From positions 32,785 through 65,208 of the forward strand of contig PKVB01000165.1 in the NCBI GenBank assembly GCA_003131365.1: DNA of 32,424 bases, read 5' to 3'. A program made the translations under genes and the position numbers. This DNA is from Gemmatimonadota bacterium. Lineage in GTDB: Bacteria > Gemmatimonadota > Gemmatimonadetes > Gemmatimonadales > Gemmatimonadaceae. Within the stretch, counting starts at the first letter, position 1, and each line of letters begins with the position of its first letter. The notes under the pieces were generated by a model, which did not search any database, was not told where the DNA came from, and was given only the letters and a program-made list of their open reading frames with translations. Shown piece by piece: positions 16,036-23,739 of this stretch.

Positions 16036-17094
16036 TCAGCGACCGGGATTGTTGTGTCTGATTCGTTCGAGTGCCCACTCCGCATGCTCTGCCACGAGCG
16101 GCTCGGGGTCGTCGAGTGCCGCGACAAGTGTCGCCACGTCGTCAACTGCTCCAACGTTGCCGAGGACTGTCGCCGCGTTGCGCGCGAGTCCGCGCCGCTT
16201 CGCGCGTTTCATCGGTGACCCCTTGAACTCCCGGCGGAATGTGTCGTCGTCCATCGACAGAATCCTCCTCGCCACTGCCCGCGCATCGCCGTCGAGAATG
16301 TCGCGCGGGAGGAACGACTCTTCGCGAATATCCCGGGAGAATCGCACGTTCCACGGACAAACGTCCTGGCAGATGTCGCAACCATAGACGAGGCCGCCGA
16401 TCTTCTCGCGCTGTTTCGGCGGAATCGCGCCCTTTGCCTCGATTGTGAGGTAGGAAATGCACTTCGTGGCGTCGAGCACCCGCGGCTCGACGAAGGCATC
16501 GGTTGGACAAGCGTCCAGGCAGCGAGTGCAGGTGCCGCATCGATCCGTCTCGAATGGCGCATCGGGCGCGAGATCCAAATCAACAAGCAGGACGCCGATG
16601 AAGAAGAACGATCCAATGCGAGGACTGATAAGGTTGGTGTTCTTCCCGAACCACCCGAGCCCGGCGCGACGCGCGAGATCGCGCTCGAGGATGGGACCGG
16701 TGTCGACGTAAGCCTTTCCGCGGATCCGACTGCAGGCCTCCGACTCGAGCCAGCGATGGAGGTCGTCGAGTCTCGCGGTCATGACCTCGTGGTAGTCGTC
16801 GCCCCGGGCATAACGCGCGACAGCTCCGGTCGGCTCGCGACCGCCGTAATTCAGACCAACGACGATCGCGCTCGTGGCCCCGGGGACGGGCAGACGGGAG
16901 TCGCGGCGCTTCGCCGAGCCGCGTGGGAGATAGTCCATCTCGCCCGCGTATCCGCTCTCGACCCAGGAGTCGAACGCGTCGGCTGTCTCCATTGGGCCGA
17001 GCGATGTGATACCGACGAGGTCGAATCCCAGCCCGTACGCTTGCGCCTTGAGCAGATTTTCGAGGGACGATGTCTCGGCGATGGCGGCACTCAC
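16036..17094 (-). CDS. queG: Epoxyqueuosine reductase QueG
   Basis: QueG reduces epoxyqueuosine at tRNA position 34 to queuosine, using cobalamin and two [4Fe-4S] clusters. The 352-residue protein shows the cluster ligands C186/C189/C192/C196 (RCGTCTRCLDACP) and C212 with C239/C242/C246 (GCDICQDVCPWN). The catalytic Asp is in VDTGPILERDLA (D131). The C-terminus, about 290-350, resembles a short HEAT-repeat module, common in this family. The start GTG 17094 overlaps the stop of an upstream 82-residue gene (GTGA). Other queuosine genes are not in the window. Confidence 0.94.
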   Translation of the reverse strand: MSAAIAETSSLENLLKAQAYGLGFDLVGITSLGPMETADAFDSWVESGYAGEMDYLPRGSAKRRDSRLPVPGATSAIVVGLNYGGREPTGAVARYARGDDYHEVMTARLDDLHRWLESEACSRIRGKAYVDTGPILERDLARRAGLGWFGKNTNLISPRIGSFFFIGVLLVDLDLAPDAPFETDRCGTCTRCLDACPTDAFVEPRVLDATKCISYLTIEAKGAIPPKQREKIGGLVYGCDICQDVCPWNVRFSRDIREESFLPRDILDGDARAVARRILSMDDDTFRREFKGSPMKRAKRRGLARNAATVLGNVGAVDDVATLVAALDDPEPLVAEHAEWALERIRHNNPGR

Positions 17095-17339
17095 TCGCTT
17101 ACACTCGCCCAGCGGGCATAACGCTCGACGTCAGTGACCGAAGGGACGGCATCGTAGTCCCCATATGCGGTGTACATACGCCAGCGGAGATAGGTGGGAT
17201 CGGGCAGCGGAAGAAAGGGAAAGTGACGGTACCAGGTGTTTGACCTGAATCGCCAGGTGATCCGGATCAGATCGAGCGCAAGTCGCGGACGGCGTGTTGT
17301 ACGCAACGCCAATCGGAACGCGAGTCGTAGCCACGGCAT
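17091..17339 (-). CDS. Small conserved-looking protein of unknown function, coupled to queG
   Basis: An 82-residue protein, very basic in its first half (repeated Leu/Arg) with a central aromatic-rich segment WYRHFPFLPLPDPTYLRWR followed by MYTAYGDYDAVP. There are no cysteines, no signal peptide and no clear transmembrane helix. The aromatic Trp/Tyr/Pro pattern and strict overlap with queG argue that it is a real gene, and I have the impression of similar short proteins in actinobacteria and related phyla but cannot name a family. ATG 17339 is preceded by a weak CGAGG. Its stop overlaps the queG start by GTGA. It is divergent from the YfcE gene with 26 bp between starts. Confidence 0.65.
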   Translation of the reverse strand: MPWLRLAFRLALRTTRRPRLALDLIRITWRFRSNTWYRHFPFLPLPDPTYLRWRMYTAYGDYDAVPSVTDVERYARWASVSE

Positions 17340-17365
17340 GTGCCTCGTAATATATAGAAGAGGTC

Positions 17366-17848
17366 ATGTCACACTCCGACGCACACGTGCTGGGCCTCAT
17401 CTCAGACACGCACGTACGGATTCGCCCGGGCGTTTACGCCGCCCTGACGGGAGCAGAGCTGATCCTTCACGCCGGTGATGTGGGTGGCTCCGCGATTCTA
17501 GACGAGCTGCGCCTGATCGCGCCGGTCAAGGCTGTGCTCGGCAACACCGACCCGCCTGGCGAGCCCGGGCTGGCCGAGGAAATCGTCCTCGAGGTCGGCG
17601 GATTGCGCGTACACGTCAGCCACGGTCACGAGGTCGGGAGTCCCACTCCGGCGAAGCTGGCAGTGCGGTATGATGCTGATATCGTCGTCTATGGCCACAC
17701 ACACCGGCCGCTCGTCACGCAGCACGATGGCAGACTGTTCGTCAATCCTGGGGCTGCGGGCGCGAAGCGATTCAATATTTCTCCAAGCGTCGGAAAACTG
17801 ACCGTCGCGAACGGGAAAGTGGAGATTGAGATCATTGACATCCCTTGA
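17366..17848 (+). CDS. YfcE/MJ0936-family metallophosphodiesterase
   Basis: A compact 160-residue calcineurin-like phosphoesterase. All metal-binding blocks are present: SDTH (residues 13-16), HAGDV (about 35-39), GNTDPP (about 59-64), SHGHE (about 85-89) and GHTHRP (about 109-114), then a terminal VNPGAAG. Family members hydrolyse phosphodiesters with Mn or similar ions; the physiological substrate is usually unknown. ATG 17366 is preceded by AGAAGAGG. The next gene, an Sfp-like transferase, begins 4 bp after the stop, so they form an operon. Confidence 0.88.
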   Translation: MSHSDAHVLGLISDTHVRIRPGVYAALTGAELILHAGDVGGSAILDELRLIAPVKAVLGNTDPPGEPGLAEEIVLEVGGLRVHVSHGHEVGSPTPAKLAVRYDADIVVYGHTHRPLVTQHDGRLFVNPGAAGAKRFNISPSVGKLTVANGKVEIEIIDIP

Positions 17849-17852
17849 GCTG

Positions 17853-18482
17853 ATGACGGAAGAAGTACAGGTATGGGTGGCGTCTCTCGACGTGACTGAC
17901 GAGCGGTACGACACCCTCGCGCGCGTGCTGCCCTCCGAGGAAAAGGACCGCGCCGCGAGCCTCACGCCGATTGCGGCGCGACGCTTCGTGGTCGCGCGCG
18001 GCATTCTGCGCACTCTCCTGTCCGGCTTTACGGGCACGTCCGCGGCAAAGCTGCGCTTCAGCTACGGGAATTCTGGAAAGCCTTCGCTCATCGATCGCGA
18101 CGACATCCACTTCAACATCTCGCACTCGGCTGATCTCGGGTTGTTCGCGTTCGCGCCGGATCGTCCCGTGGGCGTGGATGTGGAGCACGAGCGGCCGGTG
18201 AGGCGCCTGCTCGACGTGGCCCAGCGTTTCATGTCCGACGACGAGCTCCGCTCCCTCGTCGACACGTCGCCCGACGAGCGAGATGCGGCGTTTCTGAAGT
18301 CGTGGGTCGTGCGCGAAGCGCGTCTCAAGGCGGAAGGGAAAGGCGTCTGGTCGGGGTCGGAACACATCAACCCACGCCCGAGCCTCACGCACAAGCTTTT
18401 CGCGCCGCGCCCCCGCTACATCGCCGCGATCGCGGCTCCCGAATCCGACTGGAGGCTCTACACCTGCGCAATGAAGGACTAG
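17853..18482 (+). CDS. 4'-phosphopantetheinyl transferase, Sfp/Gsp type
   Basis: Transfers phosphopantetheine from CoA to carrier-protein serines. The 209-residue length fits the Sfp class. Motifs: RRFVVARGILR (about 43-53), HFNISHS (86-92), VGVDVE (106-111, metal ligands D109 and E111) and WVVREARLKAEGKG (151-164, E155). The usual Lys of W-x-x-K-E-A is Arg here. ATG 17853 lies 4 bp after the phosphodiesterase stop; a TTG at 17826 would overlap that gene and gives no further similarity. No polyketide or non-ribosomal peptide genes are nearby, so it may serve a distant cluster or fatty-acid carrier protein. Confidence 0.88.
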   Translation: MTEEVQVWVASLDVTDERYDTLARVLPSEEKDRAASLTPIAARRFVVARGILRTLLSGFTGTSAAKLRFSYGNSGKPSLIDRDDIHFNISHSADLGLFAFAPDRPVGVDVEHERPVRRLLDVAQRFMSDDELRSLVDTSPDERDAAFLKSWVVREARLKAEGKGVWSGSEHINPRPSLTHKLFAPRPRYIAAIAAPESDWRLYTCAMKD

Positions 18483-18591
18483 CAGGCGCGACAAGCGTTC
18501 GCCCGAAATAGCCTGTCCCTGGCAGGGCATTGCCATACCCTTACCTAGCCGGCTTTGCGCTCGCTGAGCACAGCCAACTTATTTAGATGCC

Positions 18592-18611
18592 TGACACCGG
18601 GGACGGTGTCA
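18592..18611. repeat. Perfect 8-bp hairpin in the leader of the first cupredoxin gene
   Basis: TGACACCG at 18592-18599 and its exact complement at 18604-18611 enclose a GGGA loop. It lies 50 bp before the cupredoxin start. The sequence looks like short REP-type palindromes of soil bacteria, but could equally be a leader structure. The surrounding 178-bp gap (18483-18660) shows nothing else clear apart from an AT-rich stretch ATTTAGATG that might hold a -10 element. Confidence 0.4.
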
Positions 18612-18660
18612 CGGAACCGGTCACGGCTCCGACCTGGATCGAACTCGACGAGGAGGTAGG

Positions 18661-19080
18661 ATGGGGAAGATTTCCGGTTTGTTTGGTGCGCTGATTCTTG
18701 TGCTCACTACGGTTTCATGCGGTGGATCGACTGGTCCCGGTGGCGGTGGCGGTGGCGGCGGCGGCGGGGGTGGTGGCGGAGGCGTCTGCGCACTGAACAC
18801 CTTCTGCATGACCATCAGCAACACATTCTCGCCGACGACGCTGACGGTTGGGGTCGGCACGACGGTCACATGGGAGAACGACTCTGGCCAGCAGCACAAC
18901 GTGACCTGGAACGATGCCGCCGGGCTGAACGCCGCACTTGCGGGTGATGGCACTGGTGATATCGGTGTCAACGACATCTTCAACACCGGCACGCACACGC
19001 GACTGTTCAACACTGCCGGCACCTACGCATTTCACTGTAGCATCCATCCGGGGATGAACGGCACACTCACCGTCCAGTAA
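18661..19080 (+). CDS. Cupredoxin lipoprotein (amicyanin-like copper site) with poly-Gly linker
   Basis: A 139-residue blue-copper-type protein. The N-terminus is a lipoprotein signal (GALILVLTTVSC, lipid Cys C20), followed by a run of 15 glycines at residues 27-41 that tethers the domain to the membrane. The cupredoxin domain spans about 45-139. The type-1 copper ligands are H79 (QQHNVTW) and C126, H129 and M132 in HCSIHPGM. The C-x2-H-x2-M spacing is that of amicyanin, shorter than plastocyanin. C43 and C49 could form a disulfide. GAGGAGGT lies just before the ATG. Likely an electron carrier outside the cytoplasm. Convergent with the phosphodiesterase gene, 6 bp between stops. Confidence 0.87.
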   Translation: MGKISGLFGALILVLTTVSCGGSTGPGGGGGGGGGGGGGGGVCALNTFCMTISNTFSPTTLTVGVGTTVTWENDSGQQHNVTWNDAAGLNAALAGDGTGDIGVNDIFNTGTHTRLFNTAGTYAFHCSIHPGMNGTLTVQ

Positions 19081-19086
19081 TCCCGT

Positions 19087-20523
19087 CTAGAAGAAAGAGA
19101 CTCCGTCCAGGGTCTTCGGAGCCGTGATACCGAGCGCGGCAAGAGCGCTCGGCATCACATCCACCGTGCGCCGGGGTATGCCAGTTGGCGGCCGGTTCAA
19201 CAGCAGCGGCACGAGCATGTGCTCCCGATGCAGCGCTCCATGCGACGAGACGTGTGGAATCGGCTCGTATCGGGCTCGGTAATCCCAGTCCCTCGCGGCT
19301 GAAAGAATGATGTCGCCGCTCCGCGGGGATGCAACGAGATGCGCGATCTGCACGATCGCATCGGGATAGTCACTTTCGAACGTGAGGTCGTAGGCTTCGT
19401 CGTCGCCAATGGATTTCTGCTCTCCGATTCCGAGCGGATCACCGGTGCGGGGCGTGTAGGAATACCTTGCCTCGCTCCATGCAAGCATCGCGGCCCCCCG
19501 GCCCCGCCCGCGAATCTCGCACGAGCCCGGGCTGGTGGGGAGAATCAACAGATCGACCGATTGGCGGGAGAGGAGTCTCTCCGACAGATCGTTCCATCTG
19601 CCGCCGAGCGCCGGCCACCACGGGCGAGTTTTTTGATCAATGTCCAGGTACAGGTGCGCCATCGCGTTGCCGCTCACCATCACGGCGATGTCGGCGGACG
19701 TATTAAATGCCCACGGGTGGGCGAGTGTGCTGTATCCCCACTCGGCGAACAGCGCGACGAGATCCTCGTGCTCGCGCACGGACGAATGTCCGTGATCGCT
19801 TCCTACCCACAGGCTCATTTTCTTCCACCGTCCATCGCGCTCCGCATCGGAGCGGATCTCCGCGACGGTGTCATTCACGATCCGCATCGCATCGCTGACG
19901 ATCTGCGCATCTTGACCCTCGGCGTGGGACGTCTTGTCTATTCCGGTCAGGGCGATGAAAGCGAACCTCGTTCGCTGCTTGCGCAGGCGCAGGGCCGCTT
20001 CCTCTCCCACCAGCCGGTCGATCGCCAGCCAACCGCGCACGTTGCCGCGAAAGTGCGTTGCGGCCGCGCGCGCGACGAATGCCGCGCTCTGGCCGATGCG
20101 CTCACGGCGCCGAAGGCCCCGCCCGATCACGCTCAGCGCGCCGAGGCTAGGCTTGGCGAGCTCGAAGATGGTCGGCGACACGCGGTCGATGTCGCGATCC
20201 ACGAACCGCATCTCGGGGCCGACGTAACTGCGCGCGTGTCCCGACAGTCTCGCGATGCGCCGCGAGCGATCGTACCACCGCAGTCCGGGAAGTCCGATGC
20301 TCCCCGGATATCTTCCCATCAGGAATGGCGCGTACGCCGGACCCGTGACGGACGGAAACGCCGACGTGATCGTGGAGAGCTGTCCTTCTTCCCGAAGTGC
20401 CGCGAGCGCCGGCGAATGACCGCCGTCGATGGAGCGAGTGAGCGCATCGGGTCTCACCCCATCCGCTATGATCACGACGACTTGCGCGCCATCACCTGGC
20501 GGGCTTTGTGCAGACCCACGCAA
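19087..20523 (-). CDS. Alkaline phosphatase-superfamily protein (type I phosphodiesterase/nucleotide pyrophosphatase-like)
   Basis: A 478-residue metal-dependent hydrolase. The N-terminal metal site is VVVIIADGVRPD (D21), the nucleophile is probably T60 in FPSVTGPAYAPFLMG, and further metal ligands are in GSDHGHS and HVSSHGALHREHM near the C-terminus, the usual order for this superfamily. Substrates range from nucleotides to lipid phosphodiesters and cannot be chosen here. The TTG start at 20523 is supported by AGGGAA eight bases upstream. No signal peptide is visible, which is unusual because many relatives are exported. Divergent from the LOG gene. Confidence 0.82.
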   Translation of the reverse strand: MRGSAQSPPGDGAQVVVIIADGVRPDALTRSIDGGHSPALAALREEGQLSTITSAFPSVTGPAYAPFLMGRYPGSIGLPGLRWYDRSRRIARLSGHARSYVGPEMRFVDRDIDRVSPTIFELAKPSLGALSVIGRGLRRRERIGQSAAFVARAAATHFRGNVRGWLAIDRLVGEEAALRLRKQRTRFAFIALTGIDKTSHAEGQDAQIVSDAMRIVNDTVAEIRSDAERDGRWKKMSLWVGSDHGHSSVREHEDLVALFAEWGYSTLAHPWAFNTSADIAVMVSGNAMAHLYLDIDQKTRPWWPALGGRWNDLSERLLSRQSVDLLILPTSPGSCEIRGRGRGAAMLAWSEARYSYTPRTGDPLGIGEQKSIGDDEAYDLTFESDYPDAIVQIAHLVASPRSGDIILSAARDWDYRARYEPIPHVSSHGALHREHMLVPLLLNRPPTGIPRRTVDVMPSALAALGITAPKTLDGVSFF

Positions 20524-20535
20524 CTTTAGTTTCCC

Positions 20536-20671
20536 TGTGAAGAGAGCCCGAAGGATCGTTCTCTGTTGGATTGAAGATGGTTCTACAGGACCGTCTCTGC
20601 TGAATTGAAGATGGTTCGGCAGGCTCTTTCACTGTCGGTTCAAGACGGTTCGCCAAGCCCGCGTCAGCGGC
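20536..20671. repeat. Tandem imperfect repeat with 34-bp period
   Basis: Units start at about 20536, 20570, 20604 and 20638. Units at 20570 and 20604 share the first 14 bases exactly (ATTGAAGATGGTTC); the unit at 20638 matches 11 of these 14, and the first unit is more degenerate. Some units can form a small hairpin (GGTTC-TACA-GGACC in the second). The array lies in the 153-bp gap between the divergent phosphodiesterase and LOG genes, directly before the LOG start. Confidence 0.6.
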
Positions 20672-20676
20672 CAACG

Positions 20677-21672
20677 ATGAAGAAAAGAAAAGATAAATCC
20701 AACGACCGCCCGACGAATTCGGGTGGCACGCGGTCAACGCGGGCGCGCACCGCCGGCGGCAAGAAGCTTAATCCCGAGGTGATGGCCTCCGCCGAGCAAA
20801 AGGCGCTCGAGGGACTCAAGCAGAGGACAGAGGAAGGGCATCTCAAAGCGGGAAGAACCCCACCGTCACAGCAAGGAGCGGGAAAACTGGCGGTCAAGAC
20901 GCGCACGGTCGATGAGGCCATTCGCGACTCCTCGCCCGTCACCGAAGACGAAAAGCTCCTGCAGCAGTCGGGGCCGCGCACTGATTTCACGAGAACGGAC
21001 CCGTGGCGCGTGTTGCGCATCATGGGTGAGTTCATCGATGGATTCGACACGCTCGCGTCCGTCGAGAAAGCGGTTACGATCTTCGGTTCGGCGCGCATCG
21101 GGCCCGACGACCCCCACTACGATGCGGCGGTGGAAACAGCGCGCCTCCTGGCGGTGGCGGGCTTCGACATCATCACGGGTGCCGGACCCGGCATCATGGA
21201 AGCCGGAAACAAGGGTGCGCGGCTGGGTGGCGGCCGGTCCATCGGCTGCAACATCGAGCTGCCGTTCGAGCAGGGCGCGAACCCGTACGTCGACACGCTC
21301 ATCCACTTCAAGTATTTCTTCGTCCGGAAGACGATGTTCATCAAGTACTCGGTGGCGTTCGTCATCTTCCCGGGCGGTTTCGGCACGCTCGACGAGTTGT
21401 TCGAGGCACTCACACTCATTCAGACGGGGAAGATCTACAGGTTTCCCGTCATTCTCTTCGGCCGCTACTACTGGGCGGGATTGCTGCGGTGGTTGCAGGC
21501 TCGAGTCCTGAGCGAGGGCAAAATTTCGGATGGAGATCTGGATCTCATGCTCGTAACGGATGATCCGGCGGAAGCGGCAAATGCGATCATCTCGGCGTAC
21601 AAGTCGCTGGGCAAGACCGCCGGACAACAATTCGAGGAAGTCGTGGAAGGACCAGATGGCAAAAGGAAGTAA
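20677..21672 (+). CDS. LOG family protein (TIGR00730-type Rossmann fold) with basic N-terminal extension
   Basis: The 331-residue product has a disordered, Lys/Arg/Thr-rich N-terminus of about 110 residues (beginning MKKRKDKSNDRPT), then a LOG domain. Signatures: VTIFGSARIGPDD, ITGAGPGIMEAGNKGA, FFVRKTMFIKYS and the hallmark PGGFGTLDELFEA. LOG proteins cleave nucleoside 5'-monophosphates to base and ribose phosphate; in plants this makes active cytokinins, while bacterial roles are mostly unclear. They were formerly misannotated as lysine decarboxylases. ATG 20677 is preferred to ATG 20605, which lies within the tandem repeat. It overlaps the deoxyhypusine-synthase-like gene by 17 nt, so the two are co-translated. 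Confidence 0.87.
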   Translation: MKKRKDKSNDRPTNSGGTRSTRARTAGGKKLNPEVMASAEQKALEGLKQRTEEGHLKAGRTPPSQQGAGKLAVKTRTVDEAIRDSSPVTEDEKLLQQSGPRTDFTRTDPWRVLRIMGEFIDGFDTLASVEKAVTIFGSARIGPDDPHYDAAVETARLLAVAGFDIITGAGPGIMEAGNKGARLGGGRSIGCNIELPFEQGANPYVDTLIHFKYFFVRKTMFIKYSVAFVIFPGGFGTLDELFEALTLIQTGKIYRFPVILFGRYYWAGLLRWLQARVLSEGKISDGDLDLMLVTDDPAEAANAIISAYKSLGKTAGQQFEEVVEGPDGKRK

Positions 21673-22945
21673 GGGCAACGGAGAGGGGCGAGAGCGCGGC
21701 GGCTTCAAGTCGTCGCGGCACGGCAAGTCGTCGGCGGCCGGACCCAAGGCGCAGCAGAAGCTCGCGGCGGAAGAGCGGGAGAAGAAGGGAGTACAGCACA
21801 CCGCGCACGAGACCAGCCGCTTTCTCAAGGGACAGCGCATCGATCCTCGCCGCATCGATGGCAAGGAAACAGTCGCCGAGCTGATCGACGGAACGTACCT
21901 CGCCTACAACGCCGCGCGACTTCGCGAGGCTTGCCAGCTCTTCACCGGAAAGATGCTCGAACCCGATGTCACGGTCGGGCTCTCGATCACCGGCGCGCTC
22001 ACTCCGGCGGGGCTGGGAATGTCGGCCCTCATTCCGCTCATAGAAGGAGGATTCGTCGACTGGATCATTTCTACCGGCGCGAATCTCTACCACGACACGC
22101 ACTTCGGGCTCGGGCTCGCGATGCATCGCGGCAACGCGCAAGAGTCAGACGTCGTGTTGCGCGAGGAAGGAGTCGTCCGCATCTACGACATCTTCTTCGA
22201 CTACGATGTGCTTCTCTCGACCGATGCTTTCTTCCGGAAGATCATCACCGGAAAGGAATTCCAGCGAGCGATGTCGAGCGCGGAGTTTCACAACCTCGCC
22301 GGCAAGTACGTTCGCGAGCGTGAGAAGGCGCTCGGCATTGGGCAGAAGTCGCTGCTCTCGGCCGCTTACTCCGCCGCGGTACCAATCTACACGTCGTCGC
22401 CAGGCGACAGCTCGATCGGAATGAACATCGCGGCGCTGGCGCTCGACGGGAACAAGCTGCTGCTGGATCCCAACCGCGATGTAAACGAGACGGCTTCGAT
22501 CGTTCTCGATGCGAAGCGCGGTGGAGGGAAGAGCGGCGTCATGATTCTCGGTGGTGGTAGCCCCAAGAATTTCATGCTGCAGACCGAGCCGCAGATCCAG
22601 GAGGTTCTCGGAATCGACGAAAAGGGACACGACTTCTTCCTCCAGATCACGGACGCGCGCCCGGACACGGGCGGTCTTTCCGGGGCGACGCCGGCGGAAG
22701 CGGTGAGTTGGGGCAAGATCGATCCTGACCGACTTCCGGATGCGGTGGTTTGCTACCTGGATTCGACGGTCGCGCTGCCACTGCTCACGTCCTACGCTTT
22801 TGCGCGGCACCAGCCGCGGCCGTTGAAGAGGCTGTTCGACCGACGGGAAGCAATGATGTCGAAGCTGAGGGAGGAGTACGAGAAGTCGTCGGCCCAGCCG
22901 GCAGCCATCGATCACACGGATTCGAAGCTTCCGCAGCACCGATAG
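21656..22945 (+). CDS. Deoxyhypusine synthase family protein (possible homospermidine synthase)
   Basis: A 429-residue protein with a basic disordered N-terminus of about 50 residues and a deoxyhypusine synthase fold. The family segments ITGALTPAGLGMSALIPLI, STGANLYHDTHFGLGL and SPKNFMLQTEPQIQEVLG are present. The catalytic lysine of eukaryotic enzymes lies in E-A-V-S-W-G-K-I, and the same motif is intact here with K354. Bacteria lack the eukaryotic substrate eIF5A; some bacterial homologues are reported to make homospermidine from spermidine or putrescine, which is the best guess. ATG 21656 has AAGGA seven bases upstream and lies inside the LOG gene. Confidence 0.86.
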   Translation: MAKGSKGNGEGRERGGFKSSRHGKSSAAGPKAQQKLAAEEREKKGVQHTAHETSRFLKGQRIDPRRIDGKETVAELIDGTYLAYNAARLREACQLFTGKMLEPDVTVGLSITGALTPAGLGMSALIPLIEGGFVDWIISTGANLYHDTHFGLGLAMHRGNAQESDVVLREEGVVRIYDIFFDYDVLLSTDAFFRKIITGKEFQRAMSSAEFHNLAGKYVREREKALGIGQKSLLSAAYSAAVPIYTSSPGDSSIGMNIAALALDGNKLLLDPNRDVNETASIVLDAKRGGGKSGVMILGGGSPKNFMLQTEPQIQEVLGIDEKGHDFFLQITDARPDTGGLSGATPAEAVSWGKIDPDRLPDAVVCYLDSTVALPLLTSYAFARHQPRPLKRLFDRREAMMSKLREEYEKSSAQPAAIDHTDSKLPQHR

Positions 22946-23046
22946 ATCGGGGCGGTCGGCGTCATGTTCCGGAGCGCCCCTCTCTCGATGCGCTTCGCAT
23001 GGCCGGGTGATTGCCTCCCGGTGACGGACTCCCTAGCTTGGATTAG

Positions 23047-23086
23047 CGGGCGCCCGGCCTTTCATCGCAGTCGGGCGCTCGTTTTT
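23047..23086 (+). terminator. Intrinsic terminator between the DHS-like gene and greA
   Basis: CGGGCGCCCG at 23047-23056 pairs with CGGGCGCTCG at 23072-23081 as a 10-bp RNA stem with one G-U pair and a 15-nt loop, followed directly by TTTTT (23082-23086). It lies 100 bp after the DHS-like stop and 38 bp before greA. It may end the upstream operon, or sit in the greA leader as an attenuator if transcription starts upstream of it. Confidence 0.7.
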
Positions 23087-23124
23087 CGGTAAGGGCGCAG
23101 CACCCTCTGGAAGGCTCGAGTCGC

Positions 23125-23595
23125 ATGATCGAACAACTCAAGATAAAACTTGGAGAGGAGGCCCAACGCCTCCAGCACGAGCTGAGCGTCGTGCTGCCGC
23201 AGGAGATTCGCAAAGCCGTCGAGCTCGGCGATCTCCGTGAGAACAGCGAGTATAAAGCTGCGCTCGAGCGACAGCAGTTCGTACAGGCTCGGCTGGGCCA
23301 GCTGCGCCAGCGGCTGAGTAAGCTGTCGCAGATCGACGTGTCACAGATTCCGTCGGACAAGATCGGACTCGGCTCGCAGGTGGTGGTGCAGGACGAGAAG
23401 ACCGGTGAGCGCGAGAGCTATAGCCTCGTCTTCGGCGACTCGGTCGAGTTCGAGGAGGGGCACGTGAGCATGTCGTCGCCGATCGGCAAGACGCTGGTGG
23501 GAAGAAGCGTCGGCGAGACCGTTGTGCTCAAGCTTCCGGCTTCGACACGTCGCCTCAAGATCATCCAGCTCAAGACCATACACGACGCGGCGTGA
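23125..23595 (+). CDS. greA: Transcription elongation factor GreA
   Basis: GreA rescues backtracked RNA polymerase by stimulating transcript cleavage through the secondary channel. The 156-residue protein has the N-terminal coiled coil (residues about 1-75) with the acidic tip in AVELGDLRENSEYKAALERQ, and the C-terminal FKBP-like domain with SPIGKTLVGRSVGETVVLKLP. Length and motifs are standard. ATG 23125 has GGAAGG about ten bases upstream. The leader holds an intrinsic terminator and weak promoter-like boxes, and a GC hairpin follows the stop. Confidence 0.95.
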   Translation: MIEQLKIKLGEEAQRLQHELSVVLPQEIRKAVELGDLRENSEYKAALERQQFVQARLGQLRQRLSKLSQIDVSQIPSDKIGLGSQVVVQDEKTGERESYSLVFGDSVEFEEGHVSMSSPIGKTLVGRSVGETVVLKLPASTRRLKIIQLKTIHDAA

Positions 23596-23603
23596 GTAGT
23601 CAC

Positions 23604-23625
23604 GGGGGGCGACTAATTGCCCCCC
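23604..23625 (+). terminator. GC-rich hairpin after greA
   Basis: GGGGGGC at 23604-23610 pairs perfectly with GCCCCCC at 23619-23625 around an 8-nt loop, nine bases after the greA stop. There is no T-run after it, so it is a weak or Rho-assisted terminator at best. Confidence 0.45.
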
Positions 23626-23739
23626 ACTCACCGCCTGTTTGCGGTCGTCCACCGTCACGCGCGGTCAAGGCGCTTGTTGCGCCCTGCGCACGTGGGTAGC
23701 GTCTCCTCAGAAACCAGATGCGTCGGGAGGCGTTTCACT

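Noticed and set aside
18736..18783. GGT/GGC-rich run as a microsatellite or CRISPR-like repeat
   Set aside because: It is in-frame coding sequence for the poly-Gly linker of a cupredoxin lipoprotein.
19339..20529. Plus-strand open frame of 396 codons
   Set aside because: It is antisense to the phosphodiesterase gene, whose metal-site motifs are in the usual order.
20866..21864. Minus-strand open frame of 332 codons
   Set aside because: It is antisense to the LOG and DHS-like genes and shows only Arg-rich low-complexity sequence.
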